Source: Brachyhypopomus gauderio
Taxonomy: Eukaryota > Chordata > Actinopteri > Gymnotiformes > Hypopomidae
Direction of reading: 5' to 3'
Length of the DNA stretch: 64,000 nucleotides
Assembly (NCBI RefSeq): GCF_052324685.1
Contig: NC_135212.1
Location: 23,846,816-23,910,815 of the forward strand
Below are positions 13,820 through 25,222 of the stretch, in pieces (the first letter of the stretch is position 1; each line of letters opens with the position of its first letter). Under the pieces are notes generated by a model. That model did no database searches. It was not told the origin of the DNA and was given only the letters and a program-made list of their open reading frames with translations. The position numbers and the translations under genes were made by a program.

Positions 13820-14054
13820 CAGGGGAGCTAGAAGTAGGATTTGGTGCATGTTGGCAGTTTAATGGAGTCATTACATTCAGTCTGTTTGAGATTGGTAGTA
13901 TTGGATTAAAATGACTCACCTTTTTGGCTTTGTCCTCAAGTTTTACCAGCTTGGGATTTCTCGGTACCATTACCTTAGTTTTAAACCCGTGTGGCATCTT
14001 CAAAGGCAGGTTTTGGAGAGTAGTTTGGGAAGCTTGAATCTTAGAGGTTAGCAT
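4574..14054 (-). CDS. hydin: HYDIN, central-pair axoneme protein, N-terminal part (6 coding exons)
   Basis: HYDIN is a giant protein of the ciliary axoneme central pair (C2b projection) needed for ciliary bending. Minus-strand coding exons are 14054-13920, 13110-12985, 11796-11677, 7546-7412, 5037-4838 and 4698-4574. All have GT donors and AG acceptors, and phases join cleanly for about 280 residues. The start MLTSKIQASQ is followed by KMPHGFKTKVMVPRNPKLVK, strongly HYDIN-like. Exon 2 encodes TTEERLANTYEMHPPRILQL. Exons 3-5 (about residues 88-190) form the first ASH-type beta domain and exons 5-6 (FPDQVHFPPCPVK to HYNTG) the second. The gene runs off the left edge, so only a few per cent of its over-5000-residue product is here. 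Introns hold a Tc1 relic, a solo-LTR-like element and a foldback. An upstream non-coding exon ending at 14485 is probable. Confidence 0.93.
5368..6678 (-). pseudogene. Tc1-family DNA transposon with decayed transposase
   Basis: The left end CAGTGCTGCTTGAAAGTTTG (5368) and the right end, which read inward gives GTAGCTTGAATGTTTGCAAAC, are imperfect inverted repeats flanked by TA. Minus-strand frames carry pieces of a Tc1 transposase. The first (6434-6204) starts MPRLKAHRS. The next (6240-5962) has a paired-like helix-turn-helix with STRKIIIQVKANP and ASTIRHKINRHGIHRG. Later pieces (6034-5792 and 5752-5416) match DDE-domain surroundings such as WPSQCPDLNAIE. The pieces are in different frames with stops, so the copy is inactive. 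It is about 1.3 kb, near the size of a full element, and sits in the HYDIN intron between 7412 and 5037. Confidence 0.88.
6682..6825. repeat. Copy A of a duplicated non-coding segment
   Basis: It begins TCTAAAATGTCTTA and runs through TTTTCAATCGCCTCAAGC and GAGAAAAGAGAGCGAGTC. It resembles 8246-8525 in the same order and orientation. It starts just past the right end of the Tc1 relic. I recognise no family; it could be an unlabelled dispersed repeat or a local duplication. Confidence 0.7.
8246..8525. repeat. Copy B of the duplicated segment, interrupted by a foldback
   Basis: It matches copy A (6682-6825) over TCTAAAATGTCTTA, ATTTCAATCGCCTCA and GTGAGAAAAGAGAG. The match is then broken by the hairpin at 8371-8509, after which similarity seems to resume near AGCAAAGCAGTGTGAA (copy A: AGTAAGCAGTGTTGA). 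By eye the two copies look roughly 75-80 per cent alike; I did not compute this. Confidence 0.65.
8371..8509. repeat. Long foldback (57-bp arms, 25-bp loop)
   Basis: Positions 8371-8427 pair with 8453-8509. By hand I count about 6 mismatches in 57 positions, so the single strand could form a stem of about 57 bp with a loop at 8428-8452. It could be a foldback MITE or, if transcribed, a miRNA-like or siRNA-producing hairpin. It carries no coding potential. Confidence 0.85.
8835..9130. mobile_element. Solo-LTR-like (TG...CA) element, 296 bp
   Basis: It starts TGTGACGG and ends CCGTGACA, so the ends are short inverted repeats of TG...CA type. It is flanked by direct AAAAT repeats (8830-8834 and 9131-9135), a 5-bp target duplication as made by LTR-retrotransposon integrases. 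GC content is well above the surrounding AT-rich intron. A TATA-like TATATATG on the minus strand (about 8990) would fit an LTR promoter. No internal coding domain is present, so it could be a recombined solo LTR or a short non-autonomous element. Confidence 0.65.
9346..9428. repeat. Fish dispersed repeat fragment (AGCGCTTTTCACAA type)
   Basis: The stretch ATATTTGTATAGCGCTTTTC, then ACAACACATGTTGTCACAAAG and GCGCTTTACAG, is a short segment I know from many places in fish genomes, usually as the 3' part of a retroposon. AGCGCTTT occurs twice in inverted orientation around ACATGTTGT. Confidence 0.6.
13735..13819. repeat. TG/CA microsatellite
   Basis: A TG array of about 85 bp with one TC interruption, about 100 bp beyond the donor of HYDIN coding exon 1. 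Confidence 0.98.
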
Positions 14055-14484
14055 TATAGAAATGCAAGCACCTCTGTTGTTTCTCTGTTGTTTAAGTTTT
14101 ACACTAATGTTAGGTTTGCTTAATTAGCCACGCAACTACGATTTATCTTAAAAACAAGCCCAGTACGCTGGTTTACAGTAAGAACGTAATATATGATAAG
14201 AAGCCCATATTTGACGTCTTCCTTTTGGGGATAAAATGTCAGGCAGATGTCTACATTCACAAGCTTGATCGCTAGCACGCTAACAGCTCATTTTAGTCAG
14301 GTTACTCTTTACCTATGACACAGTTATTTGTGTTTTGTAGATGCGCTCGCACCTAGCTAATATTTACACGTATCATACGAGGCATTACATTTTGTTTTAT
14401 TACACAAATGTACATGTAGCTAAATATCACAAAAATGTTTATTGTGAGTTAAATTCTTTGACAGCTAACTGGCAAGTTACTTAC

Positions 14485-14720
14485 GAGCAGTGAGTAGGCT
14501 ATTCAACCTGCACATATCTAGCAACACTCATCGCTTGGTGGTTGCCATGACGCCAGCACGGCCCGCAATCCAACAACGAGCCCTCTGATTTGTGCAGATG
14601 CTCCGTTGACACACTCCGATTGGACCAAAGTTTTCATTAACGACATAATGGGTGAGGTGCGTGTAGATCCAGGTCTCTACCGTAGCAACACAAACACAGG
14701 AGCAAAGGGAGGCAACCTTG
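14485..14720 (-). promoter_or_regulatory. Probable HYDIN non-coding first exon and promoter
   Basis: On the minus strand GCTC|GTAAGTAAC at 14485/14484 is a near-perfect splice donor about 430 bp upstream of the HYDIN ATG, so a 5' UTR exon probably lies just above it. Nearby are GTTGCCATGAC (14541-14551, plus strand), a half-match to the RFX X-box that controls many ciliary genes, and CGATTGG (14617-14623), an inverted CCAAT box. AGTAGCAAC-like sequence (CCGTAGCAAC, about 14679-14688) could be a second RFX half site. The ciliary role of HYDIN makes RFX control plausible. Start site and motifs are by eye only. Confidence 0.5.
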
Positions 14721-14835
14721 ATTTGTACGTGAGAATAGGTCATTCTGCCGAGTATCTCAACATCTTAATATATATGCAGAATTCAGGAGCAACGTCATTT
14801 ACAGTTTCTAATGACACACAAATCGCAGAAATATC

Positions 14836-15374
14836 AGAATCAGCTGTTCCAATCACTTCTATGGCCACAGGTGTATAAAATTAAGCACCTAGGCATGCAG
14901 ACTGTTTTTACAAACATTTGTGAAAGAATGGGTCGCTCTCAGGAGCTCAGTGAATTCCAGCGTGGAAATGTGATGTGATGACACCTGTGCAGCAAATCCA
15001 ATCGTGAGATTTTCTTGCTCCTAAATATTCCACAGTCAACTGTATTATAAGAAAATTGAAGTATTGGGAATGACAGCAACACAGTCACAAAGTGGAAGGC
15101 CACGTAAACTGACAAAGTGTGGTCAGCGGATGCAGAAGCGCGTAGTGCGAAGAGGTCGCCAACTTTCTGCAGAGTCAATCACTACAGACATCCAAACTTC
15201 ATGTGGCTCAGATTGGCTCAAATAATGCACAGAGAGCTTCATAGAATGGGTTGCTACGGTCGAGCAGCTGCATCCAAGCCATACATCATCAAGTGCAATA
15301 CAAAGCGTCGGATGCAGTGGTGTAAAGCACTCATATGTGAGTCAAGGAAAGTGAGCAAATATTTTTGGTAATAT
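14836..15374 (+). pseudogene. Internally deleted Tc1-family transposon
   Basis: It opens with the usual leader (GTTCCAATCACTTC, ATGGCCACAGGTGTATAAAA) and a transposase start at 14927 (MGRSQELSEFQRGN). It then passes through NIPQST-, RPRKLT- and QTSCGLRL-like pieces into MGCYGRAAASKPYI and KRRMQWCKAL. From there it jumps straight to the 3' end (GTGAGCAAATATTTTTGG), so the catalytic DDE core is missing. Frame breaks are also present. The 5' terminal repeat is not recognisable. The 47362-47763 copy belongs to the same family with a different deletion. Confidence 0.85.
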
Positions 15375-15479
15375 AGTTCATCAAGCTACAACAACCATAT
15401 TGAATATTGTTCAATGATTGTAGTTTGATATGTATGTATGCATATATACACATCTACATGCATATTCATATATGTACTA

Positions 15480-15990
15480 GTAATTTAAATGTAATGCAGT
15501 GTAGTTTATAGGTGTAGTGAGGAGCTTGGTAGGGAAATTGTATCTCTGTATCTCCTCTCAGAGGGTAAGAAGTTATACAGTGTGTGGTTTGGGTGAGAGG
15601 GGTCCCTGTATCTCCTCTCAGAGGGTAGGATGTTATACAGTGTGTGGTTTGGGTGAGAGGGGTCCTAATTCTGCATGCTCTGTGCACACAGTGTTGATTG
15701 TGAAGATTACTGATGGTAGGTAGCTGTGCATCAATAATGCACTGGGCCATCTTCACCTCTCTTTATACTGTCTTCCTATCAGCCACAGTGGAGCTTCCAT
15801 ACCACACAGTCACACAGTTTGTCAGTACGCTCTCCATGGTGCGCCTATAAAGGTTTGCATGAGAGGGGATAGATTGTCCCTTTTAAGTCTCTTCAAGAAG
15901 TAAAGACACTGCTGCAACTTCTTAACCAGACAAGAGGTGTTGAAGGTCCAGGAAAGATTTTGTGAGATAGTTAAGATACATTTAAGAACC
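15480..15990. repeat. Degenerate fish dispersed repeat with a 60-bp tandem duplication
   Basis: The unit CTGTATCTCCTCTCAGAGGG...TGTGTGGTTTGGGTGAGAGG occurs twice with an exact 60-bp period (15541-15600 and 15601-15660). Downstream, GCACTGGGCCATCTTCAC, CCATACCACACAGTCACACAG and GTACGCTCTCCATGGTGCGC follow the order of a well-known fish dispersed repeat (usually ...TGGGCCGTCCTCAC, CCATACC..., ...CTCTCAATGGTGCACCTGTA). It is an old, diverged copy without an open frame. Confidence 0.55.
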
Positions 15991-17184
15991 TTACAAACTT
16001 TTCAGTTTTGTTACTACCTGCATTTTTTTAAATTTATTTGATTATTTACATGTTTTCTGTGTTTTGTTGATTTGGGTTCTAAGTCTGTGTTTTAGATCAG
16101 CCAGAAGCACAATCGTTCATTTTGCACTGTAAAGGCTGCCCAGTGTGTATTGCTTATGTAACACCCGGGGTGTTAATAAAAGAGAAGCAATGGGCAATTT
16201 TGGCAAAGGCACATCTTTACTTTCCATTTTCAACAATACAAACAAAACAACAGTGACAGTGCTGAAAGTGTATTACTTCTTTTGATGTTACTACCATGAA
16301 TGCTTAACAACTGTAGATGTACTATAGGTGCAGTGAGCACCTGGAACAGAGTCTCTGGAAGCAGCGTGGGAAGAGTCCAACAGCGCTGTCAATGACGTCT
16401 GGGTTGAATGTACAGCACTTGTGGACCGGACCTGTGGGTTTATATAGTGGGAGAAGAACAGTGCAGAAACGAGCTACAGGTGCAGGTGGGTGTGTCAGTA
16501 GGTATGTGCCTTCTGTGCTTCCAATGCTACAGCTATACTATTCTACAGCTACTTAATGAAGAATAAACATTATGACGGTAACCTTTAAAGTTTTTGTGTC
16601 TGAACTGTATACTAGCGAAAAATTGGTGCCACTTGCTGTAACTTCATATGATTAGGGTGTGGCCAAGTTAGTTCAGTCCCCAAGTTAGGTCAGTGTCAGT
16701 TCTCAAGTAGTAAACATGATTACACATAATTTAGAAGATGAATGTTGGACCGGTTGGTTTTAGGGTGTTTATTTCAGGCTTATAATTACTGATGAGTATT
16801 GTGGTGTTCTGAAAAAGTAGACTTGATGAGCAGGTAAGGCAGGATACCATCACAGATGACATCACAGTCCCAGACTAAACTTTTAAAATAAAATTAAGGA
16901 AATGTTTGAGCATTATTTTGATACACCATGTTTCAAAGTCTGAACAGAAATCAATTGTGTATGTTGTTTGGTAGTTTTAGAAGTTACGGATGTAGCCAAT
17001 GAGTGCAATTTAGAGAAACTCAATGAGCGGGTGATGCAATGGGTCAGCACCTCAAAAGAAATGCAGAAACAGAGCAAGAACAACCATAGAGACCACCTTA
17101 CATGAGGTGAGGTGATGGGGTGAGGTATCACCCAATCACCCTTCCCCTGCCAGGGTCATCAGGCCAAGGTCTCCTTGTTACAGA

Positions 17185-17191
17185 GAGACAA

Positions 17192-17260
<69 letters not shown>

Positions 17261-17264
17261 GAGC

Positions 17265-17300
<36 letters not shown>

Positions 17301-17322
17301 TAGAGAGACAGATAGAGACTAC
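17185..17322. repeat. Compound GA / GACA microsatellite
   Basis: GA and GACA/GATA repeats in alternating blocks over about 135 bp. Long open frames here are low-complexity artefacts. Confidence 0.95.
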
Positions 17323-17677
17323 AGGCCTGCAGAGAGCATACACTGATCAACGTGACCTAGGCCTGACATATGCTTAATGTATCTTAATAAAGTGATTTCC
17401 TTTCCACTTATTACTAATAGTGGTCAATACATATATTGAATATGATTACAGGAAGACCAAATATAAATTTTGCCCCGACACTCAACATTCCTAAGACTGT
17501 TGACAAGAATGCCTGCTGAAAGGTGTACACCCTGTTAAAAAAATGCCACCACTCCAGTCATGTGAGTGTCTGCCATTGAGTTCAGTCTCAGTCAGTGAGT
17601 CTGAGTCCTATCCAATATAACTATAACTGCAAGACGACAGATATTCTGAACAGATGCTTCTTAACAGATGCTTCTTG

Positions 17678-18007
17678 TCACGGGCAAAGAATCTGCAAAA
17701 AGGAAAGAAGCAAACACGAAACCCCCAGCTGAAGAGTTTTTTTATGAAACAAACCTAAGTGTGCACAAAAGGATACTGAAGCAAACAAATTAACCATTAA
17801 TGACCGACATCTGGCCATATGAAAAGAAAGGCCTTATCAAGGGACAGCATAACAAGATAACGACACACAGGTGATGTGGCGAATGAGACTCAACACATGC
17901 CACCTGACTGGGTAGTAGCATGAAATTAAAACATACAGTATAACACATGCAAGAGAAAAGCACCACAACAATAACAAAACAAAAGGCTATGTGGACGGCA
18001 CTGCCAC
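17678..18007. mobile_element. Possible non-autonomous element starting TGTCACGGGC
   Basis: The left end TGTCACGGGC matches the terminal motif of the 8835-9130 element apart from one base. The right end is not clear; GGCACTGCCA near 18006 is a guess and I found no target duplication. The inside has no coding potential and is A-rich on the plus strand. Confidence 0.3.
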
Positions 18008-18035
18008 CAGATGAATATTGCTGAGGGTTGTGGAA

Positions 18036-18265
18036 TCATAAGATAAGAGACCTTTTATTGTCATTGCACATGTGCAACGAAATTGAGCAGCAATCTTAAG
18101 GTACATGAACATACAGTAATAACAAGAAAAACTTAGAAAAACTAAAATATACAGATTGATGCATAGTAATACAATATAAGAAATAAATATATGGTGACAT
18201 TATTATTGCACATAGTGAGTTATTGCACATAATGAATTGTTATTGCACATGGAAAACTAATAAAT
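18036..18265. repeat. Fish dispersed repeat (TTTATTGTCATTGCACA type)
   Basis: GATAAGAGACCTTTTATTG, TCATTGCACATGTGCAACGAAATTGAGC, then repeated TTATTGCACATA blocks. This order is a very common fish interspersed repeat. Part of the same family seems present near 20340-20425 (AATCACTTTATTTTCCAGG...) and 15480-15990. Confidence 0.6.
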
Positions 18266-20529
18266 GTGTAAAAAGGCAAATATAATAGTAAGGTGAATGG
18301 AGTGCTGTTTTTGGTCCAGTTATCAGTGTGGGTTATCAGAGTGGGGGATGGTTGTGTTTTTTTCCTAGTTACATTGATCTGTGGGGTTTGTGTGTGTGTT
18401 TAGCTGTGTTGGTACATCACACTACGGTTGTTCTTTCTTCTTTGTACTCATTTCTTGTTTAGCTCAGGACTATGTTTTACTCATTGTTTATGTCATTGTT
18501 TATGTTTATGCAATGAGAGAGAAAGGAGGCACTTTTCAAATCACCAAGCCCCAGTGGCACATCGAACACTAAGGGGGATGCAGAGACTTATCCCCTAAAA
18601 TGCTTTTGCATCTGCCCCTACAGTTCAGTCTGGATGGTCACCAGATCTTCATGAATATTTTATTATCATGATGTAAATGACTGAAGATTTGTTTCTACTA
18701 CTATACAAAAACCAGCTATAAGAGTATAAAAGTGGGAGTGGTCTCTAATGTGGACTCATTAGAGTCTTTATAGAAGTCTTTCACTGCTATAGCTATAGCT
18801 CACATTTGCTCTTCAGTTGCATCCTGTTCTACAACATACCAAACTTTTGTTCATTAGTTCTGGTTTATCAGTGTGGTTTGGTCTATTGTAGGTTTGTTTT
18901 CAGCGTGTGAGAATGTTTCTCCCCACTGCAACAAGACAATTCAACAAGTCTCCTTTCAGCAGGGACTCTACTGTTCTTCTGCTCTCAGAATTGTGCTGAA
19001 CATTATAGACTTATTGTTGTGACACCTTCCCTGTGGTCACTGCTGCTAATATCACTAATACTTTGATAGTCTCTTACCTCATACCTGTATTGTGCAGGTA
19101 TAGTGCAATACCTGCTGGTCCTGCTCACATAAACATCATGTATATATTCACCTAATTTTTGCATAGGGATACATCCCACTCTTGTAAAATTTTTATTTCT
19201 AGGAAGTACGTCTGTACCCTCCCCTTCTTATTTTAGACTCACTTATCTATCCATGTTCCAGACTATTTTATGCCTGTTCTTGTGCAATATATCTGCTACT
19301 GTGACACAGCAATTTCCTTCAAGATCAATAGTCTTAACCTATCTTATCTTTTGACTATTTCCCAATATAACAATATCTTGAATTCATCTGTATTACCCAC
19401 ATAAGCCTGTCTTCCATGATAAGAACTCACACTGTTTGCTTTTTCCACCTCATTAGGTTTTCCTAATAAATGAATACAGTGAATCCGATCTACCAACTTC
19501 ACAGCAAAATTATCTATTGATTTTGCTGATGCTTGTAATGATGATGATGATGATGATGACATAAGAGACCTGGCTAAATGAACCTTGTTTGAAGTGGTCT
19601 GGTTTTCACTTGCCCAACTATACAATTAAATTAGCATACATTAAGTAAGTTATCAATTAATTATGCAATTCTGATTGTGTCTATTCACCCTGTCAAAGCA
19701 TGACCCTGAAGCAGAAATTGTATTTTTTTATTAGTTATCAAATGAGTTGTAATAATTATGAAAGTGCAAGTTAATCTCTTCATATTTTATACTTGTTTTG
19801 GAACATGATGGCAACTTCCTGGTCTTTCATGTACAGGCAGTGTATTAGAATACAATTCTTCATCTACCATTCTTCATTTTTGTTGTTTTGTATTTCAATA
19901 ACATATCTTATAAATCTGTTCAACAATTTGCAAGGCTTTAAGGTAACCCTGCAGTTTCACCTGTATTCACTGTATTTCCAGGACCCTTAACATGTAGACA
20001 GCAGAGACAAATACTGGACGAATCCCTAACCTGAACTTCAGCTTTCCCAAATGTGTACAAATATACATTACTGATAAGTAAACGTCTACATGACAAATGA
20101 ACACATCACCCAAGCATTCAGAGCATCACTTTGATTGTTATTATACATGTGTAGTTGATGCCTATTAATCTAATGGCTCCTTGACAGCTACTCCTACTAG
20201 CATGGCCTTTCCTTAATAAGGCTTATGCATAAAAATCCTTGTGTCTTATGTGTTTATAACATTTAAGCAAGAAAGACTGTCACTTTGGAGAAGTTGGATA
20301 ATAACATTTAGCACATCATTTGAAACAGTGTGATGGTGAATCTGAATCAAAATCACTTTATTTTCCAGGTACTTCACAGGTACATGAATTTATGTTGGTA
20401 TTGTGTACAACAGAGCTCAGTGCTGGCGAAGGTGAGTACTCTGACTTTACAGACAACTATGGAATTCGTAGAGAGAACACAACACTGCTATAAGTGTAAT
20501 ATTCAAGGTACTGGGGTAAACTAGACATC

Positions 20530-20890
20530 CATCTATCTATTATCCGAACTGCTGAATCCCGCTAGCCGGGTTCACGGGGGGGCTGGAGCCAATCCCAGCA
20601 TCTCCGGGCGAAGGCAGGGTACACCAAGGGCAGGACGCCAGTCCACTGCATGGCCAACACACACGCATGCACGCACGCACGCACTCACACCTACGGGCAA
20701 CTTAGACTGACCAAGTGACCTAACACGCATGTCTTTGGACAATGGGAGGAAACCGGAGCACCCGGAGGAAACCCACACAGGCACAGGGAGAACATGCAAA
20801 CTCCACACAGAGCAGCCCAGACCGAGAATCGAACCCAGACCGCCTCACTGTGAGGTGACAGTGCTAACCACCACACCACCATGCCACCCT
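20530..20890 (-). repeat. tRNA-related SINE-like repeat, nearly full length
   Basis: Read on the minus strand it starts GGTGGTGTGGTGGTTAGCAC (A-box region) with GGTTCGATTC (B box) shortly after. It continues GTTTGCATGTTCTCCCTGTG, TTTCCTCCGGGTGCTCCGG and AAGACATGCG, and ends in ATAGATAGATGGATG. This order is a very abundant fish interspersed repeat. An internal ACGC microsatellite lies at 20664-20690. The copy looks well preserved, so it is fairly young. Confidence 0.75.
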
Positions 20891-22313
20891 AAACCAGACA
20901 TATTTTATAAAATATATTATATAATGCAGGCAAAATGATCATTGTGACATCTAAGGAGTAGTTGTGTAGACATAAATTTTGGCACTGAGATGCTGTAGAC
21001 TTGATAGCTTCATGTGTGTTTCAGCTGAAATATACTCTGAGGAAAGGTTGTTGGGCAGAGGTATAGCACTGAGAAAGAAATTAATAGTGCATTGCTCAAA
21101 ATAATTGCTGATTAGAAAAATCAGTTTAGCCATGATATTTAAAAAATCAAAGCTTACAGCCTAAAGTCTAAATGCTTAAGTGTAAACATTTCATATTGCA
21201 TTCCTGATATAATAAATGGACCGACCAAGTGGGAAATAGCACTTGCAAAATATTTCTGTAGTTGAACCACAACCTTTGTAATGCAATCTTTGTTAATGGA
21301 GTTATATTTTGTACAGTTAAATATGTTATTTTTATATGACAGAAATGCAAACATTTACTAGAGCACATAGGTATTCCACTGATATCAGTCTCTCCTCTTC
21401 TTCGGGAATGTGTCACTTCATTTAACTTGCGTTTTGTGTCTCACAGAAATGCTGCTGACAACTGTCTCTCCTTCAGGGAATGACAGGATCGATCAATTAT
21501 AACCGGTGTACTATGTACTTTAACACTATAACCTTGAATGTAATACTGAGCGCTGGGGCCTTATACCCAGAGCCAGCGCGCCCTTGCGTAGGGACCCGCA
21601 AATTAAGGAAGCCCCGCCCCCCCCACCCCCCCATGTGAAATGTATCATAACGAAACTAAATCAAAACTAAAAGCGAGACTTCTCGATGTCGCATGCACAA
21701 ACATACCCCCGCCTCCTCCCCCGTGAATACACACGATCAACAGTCACCATATCCCCCATAAAAACAGATGTTTACTCTTAAGGGTAAAGAACAAGGAGAA
21801 AGCATCAGGTGCAACTGTCAAACAATGGTGAGGGAGTTCAGGTAGGAGTGCTCCTCATCAAACATCCGCTTACGGCCCCAGGCAAGACTGAACCGGTTCA
21901 GCTTATGTATGCGTACTGTATGTACGTATATAGAACATGTGAGTGTTTGACATAATAATTATGTTGTTTACATAAATCATAAAACCCACCATCCTACTTC
22001 ACATTTTAGTTTAAGCCCGATTAATCCTTAGGCATTCCGGCTTTAACGGTTACCACAGTACCAGGTCACGCTAAAACACTCCGGGGTTTCTTGTTGTTCT
22101 GTGAGGGTAAGTGAACGGCCCAGTCTGTGGATGAGTACAACTCCTCCTCCGTCACGCCACCCTTCGAACAAAACTATCGCGTATATATGATCTGGTCCGA
22201 CCATTAGTACTGTATGGTGCGAATGGGCTTGCGCTACGTAGAGCTTAAATCCTAAGGCTTTACTGTAACTAACAACAATTCCTCCATTCGGTCGATTACC
22301 AGCCGCTCCGAAC

Positions 22314-23553
22314 ATGTCAGCATCCAGCCTGTGCAGGTAAGATGCGTGGACCGAATACAGCCTACCAGTTACAATTCACTTACATTATAATAGAATAACT
22401 GCTGCTTAGAAAGAAAATACAAAATGTCCCAAATAACACGCTAAGAATGTCTCTAAACTAATTCGACATCTTAACCAAATCAGCTAGTGGGCACCGGTTC
22501 TCCCTGTTTTGCTATGATCGTGAACGTGGCGACGTTCAAACCGCATAAAGACGAATATGCAAGCACGCCCGAAATGTCAGTATTTTTCACCAAATTTACG
22601 TATAGGCTAATTTCTCTTTTAGTCGTTTTTTGTTCCTGATACGACACCGCTCGTAAATTCCACCATGAATATAAGTAATGCGATAACATTTCATACAAAA
22701 AAATAGGCAGACTACAATTATTGCTAATAATCCCACATAATTTGGTTGTGCTCTTTCTTAAACAGGATTTGCGATTTGCGATAATCTTCAAAATGTAGAC
22801 CTACAGTGATCTGCTTCGTTCCTAGCTATCAACAAGTCTAGGGCACGTCTTAAAGGGGCAGGCACCATGCGAAATAAACGCCACATTCAGTTTACATCAT
22901 TCTGCAGAGGACATTCCATCCCTGTGGCTGTTTTGCGTTCCATCTTTTGAACAGCTAAAATGGACGCCGCCACAGCTAGTTATACTCACAAAAGGCGCTT
23001 CTATTATGTGTAATCGCTAAGCTGTTCCCAGTTGCGCAGTAAGAATCCCTGCCTGGTGAAACGTTTCCTGAATGTAATGTGCAGACCCCGCGCTGTCCTG
23101 CAGCACCACGGACAGCGCCAAGCGAAGGCTCTTCCCCTCCTCCTGACGACCTACGTCTTCCATTTCACGTCGCCTCTTGCGGTGTTCAGGAAAAAGACTG
23201 TTGGCAAACAAAAAATGCGTGTCCATCTGTACAGTTAAATGGGATTTTATCCTTCCAGTTGCCATTTAGCTTCCGGGTAAGGTTCCACCAGCTGCAAGAT
23301 AGTCTTAAAACATCCTATAAAAAGTCAGGCGGATATAAATGTTTATGATGATAGCGTTTTAAGGCTTCCAAGGACCAACATTTATGAACAAAATAAAAGG
23401 TACACTTTAAAAAAATTATTTCCTACCACGATCCACCTATAAGTTACACGAATTTTATTTACTGTAGGGATACATGTGTTAGAGCCAGTGTGAACATTTA
23501 AATCAGGGTAAGGGTTAATTAAACAATAACTTCACACCTATTGGGACAAAAGA

Positions 23554-23640
<87 letters not shown>

Positions 23641-24135
23641 TATATTCAAACAAAATTAAGTTGATTGTTTTGTTTTGTTTTTTTTTTCTTTCTTTCTTTT
23701 TTTTTGGAATACTCAATGCATTACTGCAAGTAAATCACTGAACCAGATCATGTGTCTTTTTGTAGTTTGATCACATGTCCATAGTGTTCTGTTTGCATGG
23801 CTACGGTCACTTATAAACAGAGCTGTTTAATGTTTTTAAACATGACACAATAGAATAGAATACAAGATGACACGATACCATAATTACACCAACACAATTA
23901 CACACTTCACAAAACACTTTTATATATAGTTACAACAGCACACTTACAGATTCTATAAAACAGCTTAACACATCATATAAAAACAATAGAACATTTTAAA
24001 TAAGCTGTAGCAGACATCATGTTCAATTTCATTGTGTGCTGGTCGATGTATCTTCATTTGAAGTTCTGAATTCTTCAGGCTGTCATTCATACTTCATACT
24101 GTTTATTTTTTCATTCACTGTAGCATTATGTGTTT

Positions 24136-24168
<33 letters not shown>

Positions 24169-25183
24169 GGGGTATGCTGAGGCTGGAAGAAGGGGCACAT
24201 ATTACTGACGGCTACATTACGTGCTCCTTATAGACCAGGTAGAGACCTACAGGTGAAAACAGATGGCTATTATACTGGTGTTATAGTTTCTGCAGGGAGT
24301 ATTTAACCTTAACCGCCACTCTGTGTGCAATTACACCAAAAACCTTGCCTAGACCATAAACCTCTCACAAAAGCAACTGCCTTCTCATGCTGAAACCACA
24401 GACTGATTATACACCAGCATCATTAATGTGGCTTTTTCTGCCTTCAGCTATAATTATGAAGATTACAAACACACAGCAGACTGGCTGTTGGGTCAGACAG
24501 ATATCAGACCCAAAGTAGCCATAATCTGTGGCTCGGGCCTGGGAGGACTGGCCAACTTGCTGGAAAAAAAGATTGCGATTCCTTATAAAAGCATCCCTAA
24601 TTTCCCTCAGAGTACAGGTAGGTAGGTGTACCTGACATAAAGTGTGACAACATGTTTATGATGTTTATGTTTATGATTTGCTTTTATATTTTAATTGTAA
24701 AATGCCTGAATTTGAAGTTTACTGTTGTCTCCCTTCCACAGTTTGTACAGAGAGGGTGTTTTAAAAATAACAGTTGTAATTGTTATTTGTTTGCCTCTTC
24801 AATATAGGAATAGCTAATGAAGTGAAGTTCAATTCTTCACAGTCTAAGAGCATAAAACCATTATTTCCATCTTGAAACCCTTCTGCTATGTCAAAACTAC
24901 ATTTGACAGAAGTGCTCTTGCTACATTGCTGCACCTACTGCTGCACCCACTGCTACACCCACTGCTGCACCCACTGCTACACCCACTGCTGCACCCACTG
25001 GTACACCCACTGCTGCACCCACTGCTACACCCACTGCTGCACCCACTGCTACACCCACTGCTGCACCCATTGCTACACCCAAATGGGCAGCCAAACAAGA
25101 GTGACTTGTCTACTGTCACATTACTGTGTATACAATAAATGCTTACATGTTGCAATGTTAATGACCCCTCAACATAATTTTCC

Positions 25184-25222
<39 letters not shown>

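Larger units (their letters stand above)
14600..22313. other. HYDIN-PNP intergenic region
   Basis: About 7.7 kb between the divergent HYDIN (minus) and PNP (plus) genes. Apart from the listed transposon pieces and repeats I see no exon. The segment 21540-21700 is GC-rich (CCCCGCCCCCCCCC), may be part of a transposable element and has no recognised ends. Open frames at 19344-19625 and 21168-21416 (minus) have no family features and no splice partners that I could find. Confidence 0.6.

Noticed and set aside
22043-22315. Minus-strand 90-residue frame at the PNP start
   Set aside because: It overlaps the PNP first exon and 5' region, has no family features and no splice partner.
24922-25085. 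CRISPR-like regular repeat
   Set aside because: Continuous tandem repeat without unique spacers, in an animal intron.
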